From assembly GCA_963989385.1 (NCBI GenBank), contig OZ022499.1, positions 77,737,903 through 77,801,902 of the forward strand: a stretch of 64,000 nucleotides of DNA. The letters run 5' to 3'. A program made the translations under genes and the position numbers. Origin of the DNA: Ctena decussata. Taxonomy: Eukaryota; Mollusca; Bivalvia; Lucinida; Lucinidae. Numbering within the stretch: the first letter of the stretch is position 1; each line of letters starts with the position of its first letter. The notes below the pieces were generated by a model. It saw nothing but the letters and a program-made list of their open reading frames with translations, was not told where the DNA came from and did no database searches. Positions 11,491-21,537 of the stretch are shown piece after piece.

Positions 11491-12001
11491 ATTAAGGTAC
11501 CGATAAATTGAACTGTTTGTGAGACGGTTCAGTTTAAGAGCTGAAAACCACAGACCTAGCTTGGCACACACGGATAAATAGAACTGGGAAGCAAACAATT
11601 AATACAAAGAGTCGATTTTATTATCACTCTTCAAATACACCATAATGAAAATACCTGTGTAATAACCTCGGTTATAACACCGCCGAAATTAGCTATCGCA
11701 AGACACTGTGACAATATTACCTGAGGGTGTCCTCGAATGGCAGTTAATCCGTAATACAGGTAACCAAGCGTACTAACTCTACAGGGTATTGGAAATTCAT
11801 CCGGTTTCGGTAAAAAAAGGGGAGTTTTTCCCCTTTGTGATGAATTCTGTGGATGGTTGTTATTATAGAAACTAAGAGTTCATATTTATGTGAAAATGAC
11901 GTCATCGAGACGTCATTCTGCTAAGGTACTATGCACAATAGTTGATAATTCCATAGTTGCTATGGTAATAGACCTATCGTGTTATCCAACTTGCAATTCG
12001 A

Positions 12002-12050
12002 GAGGAGCATGAGGAGCATGGCATACAAGGTATGCCATGCTCCTCTCGAA
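12002..12050. repeat. Perfect hairpin, MITE core
   Basis: AATTCGAGAGGAGCATG...CATGCTCCTCTCGAATT with inner GGCATAC-AAGG-TATGCC. The inner part matches the hairpin at 10623-10651. Confidence 0.6.
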
Positions 12051-12229
12051 TTATAAGAGAGAAGCTACCTGAAATTCATGCAATGGAAAGTGTGATTTTC
12101 TCAGGCCTACAATTTTTCTCAAAGAATTAAATTCCATGTTGTAGGTGTACCTTTACACCTTACTCATATGCGCAGGCTGATATGAGTCATCGTTTATGCC
12201 CTATCAATTATCTATTGCCATGCAAAGTC

Positions 12230-12440
12230 TAAAAATTGGTACACCTAAAATAATTACTGTAATTGTCGTAAAATGGAACAGTCTGGGTTTACAATGTAAT
12301 AATGCGCCCAATAGGTGCAGATGGAATGGCAAACAGTGTAGACCCCACTCCTGTGAGCAATCTGATCAGTGTCTGCACAGTTCGCGTAGACCTATCTGTC
12401 ACAACGTTAAGATTATTTTACGGTATCTATTTATTCTATT
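12230..12440. mobile_element. MITE family D copy 2
   Basis: AAATTGGTACACCTAAAATA at 12232, then 'GTGCAGATGGAATGGCAAAC' and 'CGTAGACCTATCTGTCACAA'. Fuller than copy 1. Confidence 0.6.
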
Positions 12441-12950
12441 CATGATATCAATCATTTGATTTAATCTGTTTTTTTTTGCTGACAATATACCTGATGAACA
12501 AGTTTCATCAGGTTCTACCCACCTAATTCTTTTTTATGAATAAACATCCTGTTATATCAAATAACAAATTTACAAATTTATGTTTTCTTTTATTAAGACC
12601 ATACCAAGAAGTTTCCGGACGCCTGAGTCCCGCCTTTACCGCAATAGATAAACATTTTCGTCCAATATCAAGAGTCACTGTGGTCTTTTTCCGTTATAAC
12701 ACAAATTCCAAACTCTTTACAAACTGACCGCTTCGGTTGTTAAAACCCCTGCGTCCCACCGAGCTGCATCAACTTTTATTTTTAAGCGTTACTTTTTTCA
12801 GCCATTTTTTATAAAGAGATAGAATATTTGTTGCTTTCTGTGAGAAATGGATGGATAGCTGACTTACGATTTTACGTCCTTTTCAACAGTTTTTCAGACA
12901 TATCAGGACAATGGGAAGGTGATAATAAAAGGCCGTAGGATAATTAGGAC
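12441..12950. other. Intron 1 sequence, nothing recognised
   Basis: A 63-codon ORF at 12536 shows no features. No repeats recognised. Confidence 0.3.
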
Positions 12951-13010
12951 AATTACAGTAATTTATTTAGGTGTCCCTATTTATTTCTTTTCATTATTTT
13001 ACGGTACCCC
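12951..13010. mobile_element. MITE family D end, reverse orientation
   Basis: 'AATTACAGTAATTTATTTAGGTGTCCC' is the reversed end of the family, about 60 bp before exon 2. Confidence 0.5.
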
Positions 13011-13073
13011 TCCATCTTAGGTAGTGAATATAATTATGTACAGCGTAAGATAGAATTATTCTAACTGTTCCAG

Positions 13074-13164
13074 ATGGGGTTTGTAAACGTTAATGACAAC
13101 CAGAGCCACCAAGAATTGCTATTGTTAGTTCATGAATTTTCATTCACACCCATACAAGACCAAG
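13074..13164 (+). CDS. Exon 2 of the lipid transfer protein gene
   Basis: Codons 57-87. Acceptor CTAACTGTTCCAG before 13074; donor CAAG|GTAAGT at 13165, leaving phase 1. The peptide MGFVNVNDNQ...HQELLLLVHEFSF alternates hydrophobic residues like adjacent strands of the N-terminal beta-barrel of large lipid transfer proteins. The ATG at the exon start is internal, because exon 1 ends in phase 0 and joins directly. Confidence 0.72.
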
Positions 13165-13295
13165 GTAAGTTTTCAGACAACAATTTTGGGTTCAACAAAA
13201 ATATATTATCTTTCCAGCAGGCACACAAGGTTGAATCAACCTTGAAACAACCTTGATTCAACGTCACGACGTTGAGTCAAGGTTGATTCAAGGTT

Positions 13296-15252
13296 AGTTT
13301 AAACAATATTTTATTCGCATATACATACAAACAGCAATTGTACTATTACAAACAACAAATAATATATGCAAATGGGATTCAGAAAAAAGTCAACAGACTT
13401 ATCTAAATCTGTATCCCAAGATGCCAACATAATAAAATTACTGTATGAGTGATTTGGATGGAATGAAGCACTGTTAATAATCGTATAAGGAAAGGCATTT
13501 GGACATTGCAGACTTTCTTAATAGAAAATTCTCCACGGGGAGTGGACGGTGGTAAGTGCATAAACTATTACAATAATGTAAGAAATAGATTGCTATTGGA
13601 ATTGCAAATTGTTGATCTTTATATTTCTCGCCAAAGTTCCTAATAGTGTTACTACGTTACTTAACTTAAACGTTGATGGTTGAAGATATAAGTAAGACTC
13701 TTAGATAAGAAGAAGATAAACAGGAAAAACTAGACCGCTTCTAGAAGACAATGAAGGTTTGCGTTGTTTCGTCAACGCGTTGAATATGATTTATCTACTT
13801 ACTGAATCTGAAATCGCTTAGATTTTACGATATAATTTTGAACATTTAAAAATATTTGCTTGTTTTGTTCATACGACAGTTCACTATTCCCGTACAACAG
13901 TACGTTAAGCGTTGGTTCACACATTTCAGACACAGCATCGATCAATTCTTGTCTTATATCAAGATACCGAGTACAAGCAAAAAAGTAATGTTTGGTGTCC
14001 TCATTCACCCCACAGATGCATGACGGACTGTCAACTATATTTTTAGAAAACAGATGACTATTTAAGGAGCTGCAGTTTGTTCGAAGCCTCGAGTGATAAA
14101 TCTGCCCAAGGCGGTTGCCCACGTTAAAGAACGACGGCGGCTGCGTTAGATTCGCGTTCAACTGATATTTAAATGAGGTTATAGTAGTAGAGTTGCGAAT
14201 AACTGGAGATAGCTCATTCCACTCGCGTATTACTGATGGCAAAAAGGAGTTAAAATACTGCTGTGTATTAGAATGGATAGTTTGCAAATCAGCAGCATTA
14301 CGAAGACTGTATGACGATACGCTTCCGACTGTTGGGGGGACGAGCGAACACAAATAATCCGGACATAATCCATTTGTCATTTTATAAAATAGAATAAGTT
14401 TGTGTTTACGTCTTCTTGAAGCCAGAGGTTCCCATTTAATTTCGCTGAGAAGAGAATTGATCGAAACCAGCTTTGTCGCTCCTGTAACTATACGCGCGGC
14501 TTCATATTGTATTTTTTCAAGCTCATTAGATTCATACATAGTACAATTATTCCAGACTACATCTCCATATTCGAGCAATGGTCGGATAAAAGAAAAATAT
14601 ATAATTTGAAGGGATTTTCTATCTAACTGGAATTTGAGTTTGCGCATAACGTTAATCCTTGTCCAAGCTTTAGCTTTTATATGTTCAAAGTGGTCATGCC
14701 AAGTGCAGTCACTACTAAATACAAGACCCAAATGTTTATGAATATTTACTTCAGCAATTGGTTGATTATTCATACAGACAGGAGGATGATAGAGTCTGTT
14801 GAGCTTTCTTGAAAATAATAATGATTCAGATTTATTAGGATTGAAGGTAACAAGCCAGTTTGTGGCCCACGTATATACTTTCGAAATATCAGAATTGAGA
14901 AGTTGTGCTGTTTCCAGCGGATCATCGACTATAATATATAAACTGGTGTCATCTGCAAAAAGTCTTATTGAACAATTAATATTTTCAACAATATCATTTA
15001 TATATAAAAGAAAAAGTAACGGACCAAGTATAGAACCTTGAGGAACACCAGCTTTCAGAGTGGACAGGTCAGAAGTTGCACCAGGAAATACAACCTGCTG
15101 TTTTCTATTATTCAAGTAATCAGTAAACCATTGTAACAGAGATCCAGATATGCCTACAGTACGAAGTTTGAAAAGCAGCCCTTCATGCCACACTCTATCA
15201 AAGGCTTTACGTTAAACGGTCTGCTTTTAGTAGACCGTTTAACGTAAAGCCT
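13296..15252 (-). mobile_element. 5'-truncated LINE with snap-back 5' end
   Basis: Minus-strand element. Its 3' end is at left (reversed AATAAAATATTGTTTAAAC at 13297) and its 5' end at right. Flanked by TTCAAGGTT at 13287-13295 and 15253-15261. The 5' terminus is a 23-bp perfect hairpin (15200-15222 / 15232-15254, loop 9), which copies the first retained bases of the RT region in inverted form. Confidence 0.8.
13799..15216 (-). pseudogene. LINE reverse transcriptase C-terminal part, 5' truncated
   Basis: A 464-codon open frame from the Met at 15193; similarity extends upstream to 15216 (KAFDRVWHEG, RT region 2). RT motifs follow in order: GVPQGSILGPLLFLLYIND (RT4), then FADDTSLY (the F-A-D-D catalytic box), a thumb, and near the end a Cys-His cluster C-I-C-G....H-Y-F-F-A-C. 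The N-terminal half of RT and the whole endonuclease are missing, so it cannot be active. The open frame suggests recent insertion. Style is CR1/L2/Jockey-like; clade not settled. Confidence 0.88.
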
Positions 15253-15409
15253 TTCAAGGTTGATTCAGCTTGTGTGCCCAGTAGGTTATATGCCAAAAAG
15301 TGGTATTGGAGACTATCAGACAGTGAATTCTTATAAGATCCCACAGGTGGGCAAGACACAAGTTAAGGATTTCTCACACAGTTAAGCTGATGATGCGGCT
15401 TGTCAGCTG

Positions 15410-15897
15410 CCCAGCCGGCACACAAGGTTGAATCAACATTGAATCAACCTTAATTCAACGTAAAACGTTGATTCTAATGCACTTATGAATGTAACGCGAC
15501 GTCTGATTGGATAAAGTAAAAAATTTGCGACAGTATATTCTGCGATATACTGTCGCAAACCCGACGTCATTAAGAAACGTCGCTTCTCATTGGCTGACGG
15601 TATGGTTTCACGCTACTGAAAGCACTCGATGTGGGTGTAAAGTAGTAGACTTTGAAATGCGAAATATGATAAAGTGCATTAGAATGGGGATAACTGTACC
15701 GAAAATTGTCATTTGGGGAGGTAAATCATCGGTTTTATGATCAAAAATCGCGTTTTACGGCTCCGCTGACGCGTCGCCATAAAACGAAATCTCCGGCCAT
15801 AAAACCGACGATTTACCTCCCAAAATGACGATTTTGAGTACAGTTATTCCTTAAATTAAGGTGATTCAATATTGATCAACGCTGTGTCTCCAGTGGG
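15410..15897. mobile_element. Palindromic MITE of the CACACAAGGTTGA type, with internal insert
   Basis: Ends CCAGCCGGCACACAAGGTTG and (reversed) CCCACTGGAGACACAGCGTTG. Its centre is occupied by 15478-15855: a hairpin TTTGCGACAGTATAT / ATATACTGTCGCAAA at 15524-15559, and ~55-bp inverted arms ATAACTGTAC....GGAGGTAAATC at 15686-15740 and 15793-15851. That makes a nested palindromic element. Confidence 0.6.
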
Positions 15898-16150
15898 TGA
15901 TATCTGTGCATTTTTAATTAAGGTCTATGTCATTCGCCTCTATTTATTATTGTCTTTTTAATCATAATGATGTTTCTGCTAGATGTGAAAAAAGTTGTTG
16001 CTATTGTTGTTCTTATTCGCGGGCTACTTTAAGTAATCACGCCAATGGCTGTGTATCAATGTCCTTGATTCATAACTCTTGAAGAATCGGTTTTTATCTT
16101 GAAATGACTTTCTCTTAAAGTATGTTCTTTCTTGTTCTCTCTCTCTCCAG

Positions 16151-16187
16151 GCATGAGAACTCAAGAAAAGCAAGACTTTTCAAAATG
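16151..16187 (+). CDS. Exon 3: 37-nt micro-exon
   Basis: Codons 87-99. A strong pyrimidine tract (TTGTTCTCTCTCTCTCCAG) precedes 16151 and the donor AAAATG|GTAAGT starts at 16188. It encodes GMRTQEKQDFSKW across both junctions. Exon 2 ends in phase 1 and exon 4 begins with one base completing a codon, and only a 37-nt exon of this kind repairs the frame. The phase bridge is the main support, since the exon is too short to show a domain. Confidence 0.75.
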
Positions 16188-16677
16188 GTAAGTTAATAAT
16201 AATAATGAAATATTAAAACATTTATCATCCTAAAACTGAACTGCATACCAAGCATAAATTACTTATCTAACATGTGGTCCTCAACAATTAAAAAGCAAAC
16301 AATACACATGGTGTGGAAAACACCAGGTAAAACTATATATTTTCAAAGTCTGGGTAGGGAAGCACTTAAAATACAAACTGTTTTACGGTAAAACTGAATC
16401 AAGGTTGTTACAATAAAATATTATCTATTTACTAAACATTTCAAAATTTCATAAAAGGTTGATTTCAATTTATTGCTGTTGAGTTCAAATTGATAATACT
16501 TTTAAGTTATGACTTCCAAAAAGGTATGCACGTGTGACTATTTGTTTAATTCGGTTTTCATTCTAAGTACCAAACGCTTGCGTGTATACCATGTGCTTGA
16601 TGGCATTAATTAATGAAAATGCATTTACATTATCCATGCTGAGAGGAAAACGTTTCTTAAGTCCTTTTGTCCATCAG

Positions 16678-16810
16678 GGGTGTCTGATTTAGTTTATTTT
16701 TATTAGGCAAATTGTGTAGATCCTGATATGACGCCGGGTTTTGTGACCGAGTCTGATCTGAGTCTGCATTGTTTGCAACTGTCCCTTTTATGGGACACTG
16801 TGCATGATGG
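16678..16810. mobile_element. Fragment of family P (piggyBac-like) MITE
   Basis: 'GGTGTCTGATTTAGTTTATT' and 'TAGATCCTGATATGACGCCG' match internal parts of 4296-4684 and 24895-25126; the TTAA ends are not preserved. Confidence 0.45.
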
Positions 16811-16847
16811 GTGAACTTTTTAGATCTGAAATTTCAAGCTCGTGTCT

Positions 16848-17602
16848 CATACGGGGTAGTGCCATAACGTCTAATTTCAAAACGTCTACTCCCAAAACGT
16901 CTACTCTCAAAACGTCTACTTCCATTTGGTCTGCTGTGCCAAAACGTCTACTCCCATTTGGTCTACTGTGCCAAAACCCATATACTCATCTGTCCACACA
17001 TAAAGTACCTATGCATTTCCATATTAGTATATGGGATAATTGCCAGTGGGATCAAAATTTTATCTAGAAGGATACAGGGTATAAGGGGTGGGGTTTTGGA
17101 CTTCGAATATAGATATAGATGCATCCAGCAGGTAATTTTTGTGAACCTACAATGTACATGTGACTTTTTTTTTCAACAAAAAATATACTGTAAATTGTTG
17201 AAACGTCACCCATATTTTGTTTCCAGTCTAAAGAAAATTTAACTTAGAACTTGCTGAAATCCGTGTTGACTTTGAGTTAGCAATTCACCAGTGAGTAAAG
17301 CAATACACCAGTGAGTAAAGCAATACACCAGTTCATATTCCTTCTAGAGATATTCCTGGTTTGGATGTCAATATTATATGTTTCTGCAACCTAAGCATAT
17401 CCTCGAATAACAATTATTTAAAACTACAGGTAGTCCAAACCAAACTATACAGTTTGGCCCTGTAGACCAAATGGGAGTAGACCTTTTGGCACAGTAGACC
17501 AAATGGGAGTAGACGTTTTGGGAGTAGACGTTCTGGGAGTAGACGTTTTGGGAGTAGACGTTATGGGAGTAGACGTTTTGGGAGTAGACGTTATGGCCCT
17601 AA
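16848..17602. mobile_element. Foldback-like element with short-repeat TIRs
   Basis: Left arm 16858-16978 is built of 16-18 bp steps CAAAACGTCTACTCC plus 'CCATTTGGTCTACTGTGC'. Right arm 17455-17597 is the inverted version (GGGAGTAGACGTTTT, GACCAAATGGGAGTAGACC). Outer ends are GTGCCATAACGTCTA and reversed GGCCATAACGTCTA. Between them lie ~475 bp with a 22-bp tandem 'ACCAGTGAGTAAAGCAATAC' at 17287-17330. TIRs made of small tandem repeats are typical of foldback (FB) elements. Confidence 0.65.
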
Positions 17603-17741
17603 TTCGTCTCATACATGTTAAATGGTAGAAATCATGAAAATCAAAACAAAACAACCCAACGTTCAACTGAATGACTGAACACAGAATTATACAGAAAAAT
17701 GCTACTTGTCATCGCATAAAATTACCTTTCTTACAGCTTAG

Positions 17742-17846
17742 CCCAGTGGACACATGAGGTCAAAATGAAGTCGTACTGACGTCGATGCGACGTCGTGACG
17801 TCGCATCGACGTCGATACGACGTCATTTTAACTTTATGTGCTGGGA
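17742..17846. mobile_element. CpG-rich palindromic MITE
   Basis: Ends CCCAGTGGACACATGAGGTC and reversed CCCAGCACATAAAGTTAAAA. Centre GTCGATGCGACGTC-GT-GACGTCGCATCGAC is a perfect palindrome rich in GACGTC. Same architecture as 13215-15285 with a different internal step. Confidence 0.7.
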
Positions 17847-18662
17847 GGTGACTTTAACTTTAAGGAATGATTGTAATTCTGAGTCAGCCTGGTCCTTTTC
17901 ATTGGTTTCGGTGCATGTTTGCTCCAAGTCTGAGTGAATAGAAAATTTAGAATGAGTTCACTGATTGAAATATCAATTAATTTTATTAAAGTATTGGTGC
18001 CCTTGTTATGCCTGTTGTCATTTAATCTTATATAATAATGTAATGTATTTTAATATTCATGGATGTATAGATTCTTTGTTTCCTCCAAAACAATGTTTTT
18101 TTGTTATTTGCGTAATAATGCGTTTTGTCGCAATATTAGCGGCGGAAGAGTAAACGCAGTCAGTGGCCAAAAAATACAAATAGGCTGTATCATTATAAAA
18201 AACTTGTAAATAATACTTTTTTTTGCCCTACCTTTTTAATTGACATCATATAGATTATTATTATGGCACGATCACGTACCGCGCTTTTTGTTATGTAGAT
18301 TGCATGAAAAGCATTATTTGGCATATAAAAGGCCTTTTAAATGCATGTCAGCCCGACCTGACACATTTTCAATACATTCGATCATACTCAAATTATTTTT
18401 TTCCCATTTGCATATTTGACTAAATTTGATACAGTCTCGTATTTCTTAAAGAAAAAGTATAGGATTCCTGTCCGAAAATAAAAATAAAACACAGCACCAG
18501 TTTATCAAGTGTGAATATGTGAATATCAATGTCAGGCCTAATAGAAGAGGTACCCTACAGAATTAACAGCAAAGACTCAGATCACCTTGCGCATTAGCGC
18601 AGCCTGTTTTGAGCTTTGCCTGTTCGTATGAGCCCTCTATAGATCCTTGTATATCTCTAACT

Positions 18663-18890
18663 TAATGTGTTTGGGTACACGTTTATGTTTTCACAAAGGG
18701 AAATAACTTCCATGACTACCCATTTTCTTTCATGATCGACAAAACCCTTCCGAGATGGGGTCAACTCTAAAAGGAAAGAATTTGCTCCTAATGGAGCAAA
18801 TTCTTTATCTAAGAGTTGATCTCCCATTGAGAAGGGATTCAGAAACGAAAATGACAGAGTTGCTCCCACTGCAAATGTACCCATTTACCT
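18663..18890. mobile_element. MITE family K copy 2
   Basis: Well preserved. Centre AAGAATTTGCTCCTAATGG / AGCAAATTCTTT at 18776-18805, flanked by GAGATGGGGTCAACTCT and AGAGTTGATCTCCCATTGAG. A minus-strand ORF of 75 aa lies inside and is not a gene. Confidence 0.75.
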
Positions 18891-19744
18891 TAATTGCACA
18901 GGGCGTGATCAATAAGCATGAATAGACAGGCTGAGTATGGTCCTTGTTGACTGCACAATTTCATGTGGTATACTGAATCGAATAAGACGCAAAAGCTGGC
19001 ATATCTGAGGACAGATCGTACTAAAGAAATGAATTATTCGCCAACAACATAATTTAACCATTCTACGAGCGTTGTCATTTCATTCAGTCAGTCTGCTGCC
19101 CCTTTCTCCCGTTAAGCATAGTTTATATGGGTAACACTGGATGGTTGTTTGGTTGTTTGGGTTTAACGGCTCTTTGAGACAGTATTTCAGTCTGTATCGA
19201 GCCGCCTCTCACAGAGAGGAAGAATGAAAAGGGATAAGATAGGAAAGAAAAAATGTCCAAACAACCCCCACCCGCATCTATTGCGAGCACAATGGGCCCT
19301 TGCCCTACTATTAACCAAATTAGTAGGACGCCCCGGCATTGAAAGTTACCCAGCTCAAATTCCCGACCACGACCACCCCCAGGGTATCACTGAAATCACC
19401 TCTGAGATTGTCGTCGGAAAACACCACAAGGTGTATTCGTAAAAAGAAAGGGTGCACTTCGATTTTCCTTCAAATTCATTAGCTTTTGACAACGAGCAAC
19501 CCTCCCCTAAAAGCCAGTAATTTCAAATTTTGAAATGCAAAATGTCATTTGCTATTTTATTGGAGGGACAGGCTTCTATCAACAACTGGTACGCATTATC
19601 TATTTATTTATTTAAATATACTTATTTATTTACCTATTTATTTTTTGTTTACTGTTTACTTACTTGTTTATTTAACTACACGTATGTGCCTTGTTTAAGT
19701 CTATTTATACCTCCTCACCCCCCCCCCCCCCCCCACCCCTAACA
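18891..19744. other. Intron 3 sequence with low-complexity tracts
   Basis: 'GGTTGTTTGGTTGTTTGGGTTTAACGG' near 19142 resembles SINE tails in molluscs. (TTTA)-rich at 19600-19675 and a C run at 19717-19734. Nothing else recognised. Confidence 0.35.
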
Positions 19745-19870
19745 GACATGCATACCCTTTCTCAGTGGGTCCAGCTCTTCTTAAAGGTAAGAATTTGCTT
19801 CCTCCTCAGTCTAGGAGCAATATTTTTTTCTCAGAGTAACGACTTTTTGTTGGAAGGGTTTTCTTAAAAA
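19745..19870. mobile_element. MITE family K copy 3, partial
   Basis: 'CCCTTTCTCAGTGGGTCCAG', 'AAGGTAAGAATTTGCTTCC', and 'TTGGAAGGGTTTTC'. Centre is decayed and both ends are short. Ends about 70 bp before exon 4. Confidence 0.6.
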
Positions 19871-19940
19871 ATATATGGCAGTCTACCAATGTTTTTTATG
19901 AAAAATTTTAAAATTGCTGACTTTATATGTTTGAACACAG

Positions 19941-20073
19941 GTTCTCGTTTGAGATCACGCGGCATGGTGAGATTCTGCGAGTTTACCATCCAGCAGACGA
20001 AGACGATGAAGTTCTATCAATCAAGAAAGGATTCGCCGCCATGTTATCTGGAAAACTCCACAAACAAGAAGAG
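19941..20073 (+). CDS. Exon 4 of the lipid transfer protein gene
   Basis: Codons 99-143, with acceptor TTTGAACACAG at 19930-19940. It reads FSFEITRHGEILRVYHPADE and then a lysine-glycine segment SIKKGFAAMLSGKLHKQEE. A gly-glu-ile strand followed by 'IKKG...L' is typical of the vitellogenin N-terminal region, where a strand is followed by a helix just before a disulphide-bonded part in relatives. The donor GAG|GTACCG is weak at +4 to +6 but is the only one that keeps the frame into exon 5. Confidence 0.78.
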
Positions 20074-20884
20074 GTACCGACCTTATTGTCCTCAAACTTA
20101 ACCCTTAAAGGCCCTAAAAAAAGTGGCAGGAGGGACAAATTGATACTTAAAGCACTAAAAACAACACAACAACAAAAATAAAAATGAATAATTGAATTCG
20201 CAAACAGCGTAGATCCGGATGAGACAGCTCAAAAGAACCGCACATCTGTATCTATCTTGACAACCGGTAGGTTCTGGAGGATTTTCTGGTTAGAATATGC
20301 GATGTGTGGGATTTTTGCATATTATGCAACATAGTTGCTGGGTCAGATATTCAAAGCGATGCTTGTTTTGGCGGTGAAGCAAAGCAAATTGCTTTACATT
20401 AAGCACAGAATTTACCTAGACTTTCAACGAAAACCAATAGATCTTGAACCGTGCCATGCATTTTGACGACTTTAGAGGAATATTTTCTAGCACTCCAAAC
20501 ATATTTTAGGATTTTGCTTACCATTGTCATTCGCAGGATCGTGGGAAGGGTTTAGAAAGTAATTTGATAATGTTTAGCCGTTTTCATGGTGACCGAAGAG
20601 TTTAACGTCATACGAGTATGTTTTATTATGAAATAATGATGACATAATTTCCAATCATGATTCAAACCATTTGATTTTCAGGAGTTTAAATTTTGTCTAA
20701 AACTAGCCGTTGTGCGACGTTGCGATTCAAAATGGGATGCTATACGTGTACAGGACCTCTTTGTTACGCGACCGAGAGCATTAGTTCTATATTCAACCGT
20801 GCAGATGATTAAAATCTTGTCAGACTGTCAAAATGTCGATATACCGGTACTACAGCATGATTAGGCAGGTGCTCCCCGGACGTT
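20074..20884. other. Intron 4, nothing recognised
   Basis: No repeat or RNA that I can support apart from AT-rich intronic DNA. Confidence 0.3.
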
Positions 20885-21117
20885 CAGGTGAATGGGTATA
20901 CCTTCAGAAGAACCAACTCTATCCCTTTTATTGTTTGCCCCCTTTTCAATGGGATCAACTCTTAATGAAAAGAATTTGCCCCTTAGGAGCAAATTCTTTC
21001 CTTTAAGAGTAGACCCCATTTTGGAAGGGATTCAGTCTCCAGAGAAGCAAGCAGGAGGTCACGAAAGTTGTTCCTCCTTGTAAAAATGGCAGATAACAGC
21101 GAGCTGTACCCAAATAC
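20885..21117. mobile_element. MITE family K copy 4
   Basis: CAGGTGAATGGGTATACCTT to GAGCTGTACCCAAATACC. Perfect centre AAAGAATTTGCCCCTTAGG / AGCAAATTCTTTCCTTTAAG. Confidence 0.75.
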
Positions 21118-21206
21118 CGTAAACGTTCTACTAGGTGGGGAAGGCTTCACCTTATGAACAGCTTAGTGTGTTTTTATGTTTTTTTAATTGTTTATTTTTT
21201 TCACAG

Positions 21207-21270
21207 GTGTCACATAAAGTCAAAGGTTCAGATGAGTGGGTGTATGATACTGAAGAACACGGATATGAAG
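21207..21270 (+). CDS. Exon 5 of the lipid transfer protein gene
   Basis: Codons 144-165. Acceptor TTTTTTTCACAG; donor GAAG|GTAAAT at 21271, leaving phase 1. Peptide VSHKVKGSDEWVYDTEEHGY is acidic and leads into the 'G-H-H-K-A-S-Y-T-V' strand of exon 6, a pattern like the G-x-(C/H)-x-x-x-Y-x-V strand of large lipid transfer proteins. Confidence 0.75.
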
Positions 21271-21537
21271 GTAAATGATGACTTTTCCTTGTAACATCAT
21301 GCTGAGAATTAATGTTGAAAGTAATGTTGTTGTTCCAACATTCGTAACGATGGTCTCCAAGAGGCTCAGCGGAATTAATAAAAAGTCTCAGTATAGTGAA
21401 ATACATATCCACCCACCCCGCTCCCTGCCATTGTATGATAGGAGGCTTATTTTGACTTGACAAATTAGAATTCAGTATATAAGATGTGTTCACTGTATCA
21501 GTTCATTAAGCTTTCCATTCTAACTAATAGACTGGTA

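Larger units (their letters stand above)
13215..15285. mobile_element. Palindromic MITE split by a LINE insertion
   Basis: Arms 13215-13295 and 15253-15285 form one palindrome: CAGCAGGCACACAAGGTTGA.. pairs with ..TGATTCAGCTTGTGTGCCCAGTAGG. The inside consists of short TTGA(A)TCAACC steps with a centre CAACGTCACGACGTTG. A LINE (13296-15252) sits in the right arm, flanked by the 9-bp repeat TTCAAGGTT. Related palindromes: 15410-15897 and 17742-17846. Confidence 0.7.

Noticed and set aside
14400..15041. + strand ORFs opposite the LINE reverse transcriptase
   Set aside because: Antisense shadows of the 13799-15216 frame.
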